From Serripes groenlandicus (taxonomy: Eukaryota > Mollusca > Bivalvia > Cardiida > Cardiidae), in contig JASEVX010000017.1 of assembly GCA_031761405.1 (NCBI GenBank), positions 7,303,668 through 7,367,667 of the forward strand: a DNA stretch of 64,000 bases, given 5' to 3'. This document shows, in pieces, positions 59,601-64,000 of the stretch (position 1 is the first letter of the stretch; every line of letters begins with the position of its first letter). Position numbers and translations under genes: made by a program. The notes under the pieces are model-generated. The model searched no databases. It saw only the letters and a program-made list of their open reading frames with translations, and was not told the DNA's origin.

Positions 59601-62600
59601 CCATAAATATACAGTCATTCCTGTGCTAAAGACCATCTATCCATAAATATACAGTCATTCCTGTGCTAAAGACCATCTATCCATAAATATACAGTCATTC
59701 CTGTGCTAAAGACCATCTATCCATAAATATACAGTCATTCCTGTGCTAAAGACCATCTATCCATAAATATACAGTCATTCCTGTGCTAAAGACCATCTAT
59801 CCATAAATATATAGTCATTCCTGTGCTTAAGACTATCTATCCATAAATATACAGTCATTCCTGTGCTAAAGACTATCTATCCATAAATATACAGTCATTC
59901 CTGTGCTAAAGACTATCTATCCATACATATACAGTCATTCCTGTGCTAAAGACCATCTATCCATAAATATACAGTCATTCCTGTGCTAAAGACTATCTAT
60001 CCATAAATATACAGTCATTCCTGTGCTAAAGACTATCTATCCATAAATATACAGTCATTCCTGTGCTAAAGACTATCTATCCATAAATATACAGTCATTC
60101 CTGTGCTAAAGACCATCTATCCATAAATATATAGTCATTCCTGTGCTTAAGACTATCTATCCATAAATATACAGTCATTCCTGTGCTAAAGACTATCTAT
60201 CCATAAATATACAGTCATTCCTGTGCTAAAGACTATCTATCCATAAATATACAGTCATTCCTGTGCTAAAGACTATCTATCCATAAATATACAGTCATTC
60301 CTGTGCTAAAGACCACCTATCCATAAATATACAGTCATTCCTGTGCTAAAGACCACTTTGGACTGGTAATTCCCTGTCTATAGCGACCATACTTGTATTT
60401 TCCAAATTACTTATTTTCTGCATTAAAAAACCTGCAAATAAAGACCAACTGTGAGCTAAATGTTTACCTTTTCGCTGCACGCTACACCATGCTCTTCACT
60501 AAATGCAGCCATCATCACCTTGTACTGTATACCATGTAAACTGGACACAGCACTCACACTCTCAAGAATTTCCTTGTACGGTGCTAAGCCTAGAAATGAA
60601 AATAAACATTATACACATGTTGTCTTGACTTAATCTTTGTATTATATGTTATAATATTCATATGTATGTAACTAGACACTGTAAAGTGTACGTTACAGAA
60701 TTTCGAATCGACCTTAGAAATACAATGCTTATCATAAACCAGGCCTCACAAACCGAAAACCAAACTTTGGGAACTATGTGACCAGCCATGATCATAATCA
60801 GCCTGACTATTTTTTTCTCGACCCACACACCCCCATATACTTGTTTGTATTTGAAGAATTGAATTATTGGATAATCTGCAATATAGTCTTCCCTTTAAGC
60901 TGGTAAATGAATGTTTTTCATTTCAGTAATTTATTCATCTTTATTGTTTTTTATAATAATTTAACATTGATTTAACATTGATCACCTTTGTAAGAAACAC
61001 GAATAAATAGCAATAAAATAAAGTTTTAACAATAAAGTTAAACCTTCCCCCTTTACAGACGCTTTCTGACGCCTCTACACCAGATGACTTCTGAAAGCAT
61101 TGGGTAAAAGAAAGAGTTGCTCATGATGAGAAATTTCGCCTTTTGTCACATTGTTTTCAACTCTATTCATTCATTTCACTTCATTGAAAGAAAATTTCAA
61201 CATTTTAGGCTTTTTTAGACCAGATGATTTCAAAGTCATATGCTGCAAATCTGTTGTATGTGGGAAAGGGTTAAACAGGAGGAGTTATTGAACAATTTAC
61301 TAATCTACTTTGAAACCATCTCTGAAATGATTGTAACATCTAGAAATTTGGAACAAAGATTATGATACAGAGCTAAAACATTGTGGGTAAAAAAGTAATA
61401 TCTCATCCTGAGCAGTTTCTCCTTTTCCGAATATGTATTCAAAAGTTGTCTGTTGGAAACGAGCCAAATGTTGTCTGTAAGGGTTAGAGTGCAATACAGT
61501 GGCAAACTACTACTGAATAAACATACCCTTTGCATCAAAACCCTCTTTGTCCACTTCTTCATCTGAGATATCTGCAAGTGATGAATCCAACATAAGCACT
61601 GTAACCGTTCCGCGCCCCAAACTGTGGTATAATAATACTTCAGTAATGTTGCAATCATGTGGTATTTCAATCACTTTACACTGTATACCATGTGGTACTA
61701 GGGGCTGACTGGAGATCTGTAAACAAAGACAGCAATAGGTCAATAATAAAGACAATAATAGTTCAGTAATGTTACAATCATGTGGTATTTCAATCACTTT
61801 ACACTGTATACCATGTGGTACTATGGACTGACAGGTGATATCTGTAAATACAGACAGCAAAAGGTCAATAATAAATACAACAATAGTTCAGAAATGTTAC
61901 AATCATGTGGTATTTCAATCACTTTACACTGTGTACCGTGTGGTACTATGGACTGACAGGGGATATTTGTAAACAGCAATAGGTCAATACTAAAGACAAT
62001 ACTACTTCAGTAATGTTGCAATCATGTGGTATTTCAATCACTTTACACTGTATACCATGTGGTATTTTTGGCTGACTGTGGATCTGTAAACAAAGACACT
62101 TTACCATGAGAATATTACTTACCGGAAGTGTCGATGATGAAGTGGCTAAGTGTTCAATGATACTATGAGGATATTACTTACCGGACGTGTCGATGATGAA
62201 GTGGCTTAGTGTTCAATGATACCATGAGGATATTACTTACCGGAAGTGTCGATGATGAAGTGGCTAAGTGTTCAATGATACTATGCGGATATTACTTACC
62301 GGAAGTGTCGATGATGAAGTGGCTAAGTGTTCAATGATACCATGAGGATATTACTTACCGGAAGTGTCGATGATGAAGTGGCTAAGTGTTCAATGATACT
62401 ATGCGGATATTACTTACCGGAAGTGTCAATGATGAAGTGGCTAAGTGTTCAATGATACCATGAGGATATTACTTACCGGAAGTGTCGATGATGAAGTGGC
62501 TAAGTGTTCAATGATACTATGAGGATATTACTTACCGGAAGTGTCGATGATGAAGTGGCTAAGTGTTCAAGGATACTATGAGGATATTACTTACCGGAAG

Positions 62601-63092
62601 TGTCGATGATGAAGTGACTAAGTGTTCAAGGATACTATGAGGATATTACTTACCGGAAGTGTCGATGATGAAGTGACTAAGTGTTCAATGATACTATGAG
62701 GATATTACTTACCGGAAGTGTCGATGATGAAGTGACTAAGTGTTCAGTGATACTATGAGGATATTACTTACCGTAAGTGTCGATGATGAAGTGACTAAGT
62801 GTTCAGTGATACTATGAGGATATTACTTACCGTAAGTGTCGATGATGAAGTGACTAAGTGTTCAATGATACTATGAGGATATTACTTACCGTAAGTGTCG
62901 ATGATGAAGTGACTAAGTGTTCAGTGATACAATGAGGACCTGAATCAACACTGACAGGTTGTCCATGGTGATGTCGCGCCTGGCTATGAAATGACGATGG
63001 GTCGTCTGACAGATCAAGGCTGTCATTGAAATCCATGCTGGATTCTCCCCCAGGAGATGTTGGTCCAAGCTCATGCATCTTTGTACCATCGT
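50283..63092 (-). CDS. multi-exon gene with C-terminal Death-like domain (5' part outside window)
   Basis: Six exons on the minus strand (63092-62890, 61716-61527, 60589-60468, 57270-56233, 55349-55322, 50608-50283) have canonical GT-AG borders and matching phases (0, 1, 0, 0, 1). Together they give about 634 residues ending at TAA. In order: a Ser/Asp-rich linker; two exons sharing an HGIQxKV module; a 346-codon exon with Cys/His near its end; a 9-residue microexon segment; and a region of about 85 residues whose helix pattern (IANCFGQNW...LLKLKKHFGK) resembles a Death domain. The long exon looks faintly like the C-terminal COR part of ROCO proteins; ZU5-UPA-Death is an alternative layout. 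Function is not assigned. Splice sites of this gene are repeatedly duplicated, and its stop codon lies in a transposon end. Confidence 0.65.
50632..51017. mobile_element. degraded TTAA MITE pair
   Basis: GACGCATCTTCAGCAGATGG, CTTGTTGTATGTGGGAAATG, GAATGTTTTCAAAAGTCGTC and GGCGTCAGAAAGC mark two worn copies next to the terminal exon. Confidence 0.6.
51062..52102 (-). mobile_element. Helitron-like non-autonomous element, copy 2
   Basis: The reverse complement of 16181-17333, about 110 bp shorter through indels. The 3' end on the minus strand reads hairpin CGGGC-TTCT-GCCCG, GCGACTAA, then T. The 5' end is ACAAGAGAAAGTTGATGC. It lies in the last intron of the Death-like gene. Confidence 0.7.
52173..52197. 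repeat. 25-bp CAGGGAC palindrome
   Basis: A perfect inverted repeat starting CAGGGACTACTA and ending TAGTAGTCCCTG, like the 32-bp one at 42598. The flanks (ATAGATAT / AACATATG) do not form a duplication. Confidence 0.6.
52560..54100. repeat. degenerate ~270-bp tandem repeat
   Basis: Blocks recur with TTTCAACCAATCAATA, GTAGAGGGTC, GGAACATTTGTACTAAATTA and CTTTTCTGATGCC at about 250-280 bp. The same family is at 10790-11110. Too diverged to set exact units. Confidence 0.7.
53734..53947. mobile_element. second TTAA MITE family, TTAACTCTTTCAGCGCC ends
   Basis: A 214-bp element with inverse ends TTAACTCTTTCAGCGCC and GGCGCTGAAAGAGTTAA and an inner palindrome (TTCAGGTGAGTCAGCTCG...). The related repeat at 10897-10920 lacks it and shows a single TTAA, giving an empty site. 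Confidence 0.88.
54101..55315. other. intron stretch with worn MITE copies
   Basis: Pieces at 54105-54200 (GTCGTCTGCTGCAGAGGCG), 54238-54330 (GTGGCAAAAGGAAATATTGC) and 55003-55266 (AGACATATTTGCAGCAGAC; perfect arms GAAATTGCTCATTTTGAGC). The rest is empty. Confidence 0.5.
55322..55349 (-). CDS. Death-like gene, 28-nt microexon
   Basis: Between AG (TTATTTTAG) and GT (GTAATT) lie 28 nt encoding NDTESGQAQ plus one base. It enters in phase 0 and leaves in phase 1, exactly bridging the phase-0 donor of the long exon and the phase-1 acceptor of the Death-like exon, which otherwise could not be joined. This frame repair is the main evidence for it. Confidence 0.5.
55862..56037 (-). pseudogene. duplicated 3' end of the 346-codon exon with intact donor
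   Basis: This stretch repeats 56211-56386 with about 90 percent identity, including the sequence for HCSSHTTRSHPHR and the donor CAG|GTATGT. Read in the exon frame it has a TGA where the parent has TGT (Cys), and it lacks the front of the exon. The shared MITE end on the low-coordinate side (GCATGTGGGAATGTGTTAA) shows the duplication took in neighbouring intron sequence. Confidence 0.75.
56090..56165. mobile_element. 76-bp hairpin element
   Basis: Arms of about 34 bp (AAACCCTATGTTGCGGGTAC ... GTACCCACATCGTAGGGTTT) around TTCTG. It sits between the two copies of the duplicated exon end. Fragments recur at 55580 (GTTGTGGGTACTCAACA) and 43656. Confidence 0.7.
56233..57270 (-). CDS. Death-like gene, long 346-codon exon (possible COR-like region)
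   Basis: The acceptor TCATTTCAG precedes 57270 and the strong donor CAG|GTATGT ends the exon at 56233, phase 0 on both sides. The frame is open for 346 codons. The protein has helical stretches (KALIVLSLIVVEITKEKIKG), a beta-rich part (YRNCVVFGSP...RLLLSIENDCIFLVLFDY) and a Cys/His-rich end (RECDTAYHCSSHTTRSHPHR) leading to LYVWYPSQ. The order of an amphipathic helix, strands and a Cys/His end recalls the COR region of invertebrate ROCO proteins, but that is a weak impression. Confidence 0.75.
57431..57634. mobile_element. TTAA MITE copy in Death-like gene intron
   Basis: TTAACCCTATCCCACCTAC at the left, GACGAATGTTGATGCCTCC, GTCGTCTGCTGTAGAATTG, and TATGTGGAAAAGGGTTT at the right. Confidence 0.75.
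58190..60356. repeat. 40-bp satellite array (about 54 units)
   Basis: The unit CCATAAATATACAGTCATTC plus CTGTGCTAAAGACYATCTAT repeats with an exact 40-bp period over 2.17 kb. Variants fall in blocks (GACTAT, GACCAT, GACCAC). A rare double variant (ATAGTC with CTTAAG) occurs at 59811 and 60131, eight units apart. It lies in an intron of the Death-like gene. Confidence 0.97.
60468..60589 (-). CDS. Death-like gene, exon with second HGIQxKV module
   Basis: The acceptor CATTTCTAG precedes 60589 and the donor GTAAAC starts at 60467 (phase 1 to 0). It encodes VSSLHGIQYKVMMAAFSEEH, which repeats the HGIQxKV core of the preceding exon, suggesting an old exon duplication. A 2.2-kb satellite of 40-bp units occupies most of the following intron. 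Confidence 0.65.
61038..61274. mobile_element. TTAA MITE copy in Death-like gene intron
   Basis: TTAAACCTTCCCCCTTTACAG at the left, GACGCCTCTACACCAGATG, the hairpin GCTCATGATGAG, and TATGTGGGAAAGGGTTAA at the right. A second worn copy follows to 61490. Confidence 0.8.
61527..61716 (-). CDS. Death-like gene, exon with HGIQxKV module
   Basis: The acceptor TTTGTTTACAG precedes 61716 and the donor GTATGT starts at 61526 (phase 0 to 1). The exon encodes PHGIQCKVIEIPHDCNITE, then GRGTVTVLMLDSSL and an acidic end ISDEEVDKEG. The first part and its acceptor are repeated three more times upstream in the gene (61740-62090), without donors. Confidence 0.65.
61645..62092 (-). repeat. four tandem copies of an acceptor/exon-start unit
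   Basis: Four roughly 115-120 bp copies, each on the minus strand with a pyrimidine-rich TTTACAG acceptor followed by the first 80-odd bases of the exon (CCACATGGTATACAGTG...). Only the copy closest to the exon body (61716) continues into the complete exon with a donor. The copies have indels and stop codons such as CCATAG. Confidence 0.85.
62110..62932 (-). repeat. 14 tandem copies of a 59-bp exon-end/5' splice-site unit
   Basis: Counted directly, 14 copies of a 59-bp unit, each containing on the minus strand the end of the 62890-63092 exon (CTTAGTCACTTC...) and its donor GGTAAGT. Copies nearest the exon read ACG|GTAAGT, and more distant copies read CCG|GTAAGT. As 59 is not a multiple of three and each intronic part leads to a TAG, only the first donor keeps the frame open. 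Confidence 0.9.
62890..63092 (-). CDS. Death-like gene, Ser/Asp-rich linker exon
   Basis: The acceptor TTTTTCAAG precedes 63092 and the donor GTAAGT starts at 62889. The exon starts with two bases completing a codon and ends in phase 0. It encodes an acidic, Ser/Pro-rich, probably disordered segment (TSPGGESSMDFNDSLDLSDD) and ends TEHLVTSSSTLT. Its last 42 bases plus 17 intron bases form the 59-bp unit that is repeated downstream. Further 5' exons must lie beyond 64000. Confidence 0.65.
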
Positions 63093-64000
63093 CTTGAAAA
63101 ATAGAAATGCTTATTACAAGCTTTTCAGTGGATTTTTGCGATTTAGAACCCACTTCAACCTGTTGTTAGTAAGAACATGTATCCCTTGACAAGAACCCCG
63201 CTCAAAACAAAACCCCAAACAAAACAGAACAAACGTTCAGATGTAAAATTGAATTATACAGTCCAACCTGTGTTTGAAGATCACCCATGGGAAGAGAACA
63301 ATCCGATCTCTGCTCACAGGTGGTCTTTATTTACAGGGCCATGTGTGCTTAAAATGAGTAATTGGGAAATTTAAAGTGTGATTGCTATAGAAAGGGATAT
63401 AAACATAGGCGGTCTTTAGCACAGGTTTGACTGTATTTCCATTTGTGATCCTTAATGAACTATTTTCCCTTTTCACATAGCCAATTGTGAAAAAACATCA
63501 CCTTTAACCACAACTTTTTCAGCTTTATTCAATTTTAAGATTTGATGTTTGTGGGAAAGTATAGTAGGTTCTACGAATACCGTGTTATCACGAATACCAA
63601 GGTAAACACAAAAAAAGGTGTTTTCTTTGTTGCGCGCGCACAACCGGATATCGTTTGATTCCATCAGGAAACCCTGTTATCACGGCTTTTAAATGCTACA
63701 TTTTGTTTTCTTAAAAAAAAAAAATATTCTCAGAAATTACAACACATCATGATTGTTACCCATAATAAAAAGAAAATCCTACATGCCCTGACCCCTCACA
63801 AACACAATCGTCATTTTTTTTAGTAGAAAACCTGTTGTTGATTTTTTCATTCACATTTGAACATGTTGTGTATTAACTGCTTATGACATCATAGAAATTT
63901 TAAGTCACATGATTACATTCCGTGAAGTTTTCTCGACTATAGAAAACTTGGAAGAAATTAAGGACCAAAATTCTAAAAAATGTTTTTTGTTTTTTTTTGC
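63093..64000. other. intron or upstream stretch of the Death-like gene
   Basis: No exon was recognised on either strand. A short MITE trace (TTTGTGGGAAAGTATAG, about 63548) and inverse pieces CGAATACCGTGTTATCACG / AACCCTGTTATCACGGC are present. AT runs dominate the end. Confidence 0.45.

Noticed and set aside
58190..60356. CRISPR array
   Set aside because: Units are contiguous 40-mers without unique spacers, and the region is a eukaryotic intron.
62854..63153. Separate small gene starting MGSKSQKS on the minus strand
   Set aside because: The upstream part of that frame is intron (the acceptor TTTTTCAAG ends at 63093), and the downstream part runs through a good donor into the repeat array. 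It is an internal exon.

Overview
The window is AT-rich, intron-rich and very repeat-rich eukaryotic nuclear DNA. It has spliced genes with canonical GT-AG introns, tRNA-headed SINEs, dozens of short TTAA-flanked MITEs, Helitron-like elements and several satellites. The repeat types (elements that open ACAAGAG..., have a tandemly repeated core and close CAGGTGAGCTAA; GGTCAAGGTC-type repeats; SINEs with a common 3' tail) and the protein families suggest a lophotrochozoan, most likely a bivalve mollusc. The species cannot be told from sequence alone.

Layout. 1-12.2 kb: no gene recognised; a dense field of about 230-bp TTAA MITEs with three SINEs of one family. 12.3-14.63 kb: a roughly 15-16 bp AT-rich satellite. 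14.63-15.76 kb: a SINE whose body has expanded into a 38-bp minisatellite. 16.2-17.3 kb: a Helitron-like element with an inverted second copy at 51.1-52.1 kb. 17.5-37 kb: more MITEs, nested insertions (a MITE holding a TIR element holding a SINE at 19.35-20.78 kb), another SINE-derived minisatellite (24.6-25.3 kb) and a 1.8-kb TIR element (26.05-27.88 kb). Two orphan exon candidates lie at 29.5 and 32.3 kb.

Genes. (1) Plus strand, 37535-46050: a complete seven-exon gene for a secreted acid-sphingomyelinase-like phosphodiesterase (SMPDL3 family, 439 residues). All intron phases fit and the metal-binding motifs are intact. Its introns hold many MITEs, three of which start 8-15 nt after an exon end. 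(2) Minus strand, 63092 down to 50283, with the 5' part outside the window: six phase-compatible exons, including a 346-codon exon, a 28-nt microexon and a last exon with a Death-like fold pattern. The long exon vaguely resembles the COR part of ROCO proteins. The gene may be a receptor or adaptor of innate or apoptotic signalling, but that is inference.

Most notable: the second gene has repeatedly multiplied its own splice sites. One intron starts with 14 tandem copies of an exon-end/5' splice-site unit (59 bp) and ends with four tandem copies of an acceptor/exon-start unit. A third splice site (the donor of the 346-codon exon) has also been duplicated with its exon end. The gene's stop codon lies in a transposon terminal repeat. 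Other points: covarying hairpin apices in the MITE family, a 32-bp hAT-like palindrome with a perfect 8-bp target duplication, and two cases of SINE bodies seeding minisatellites.
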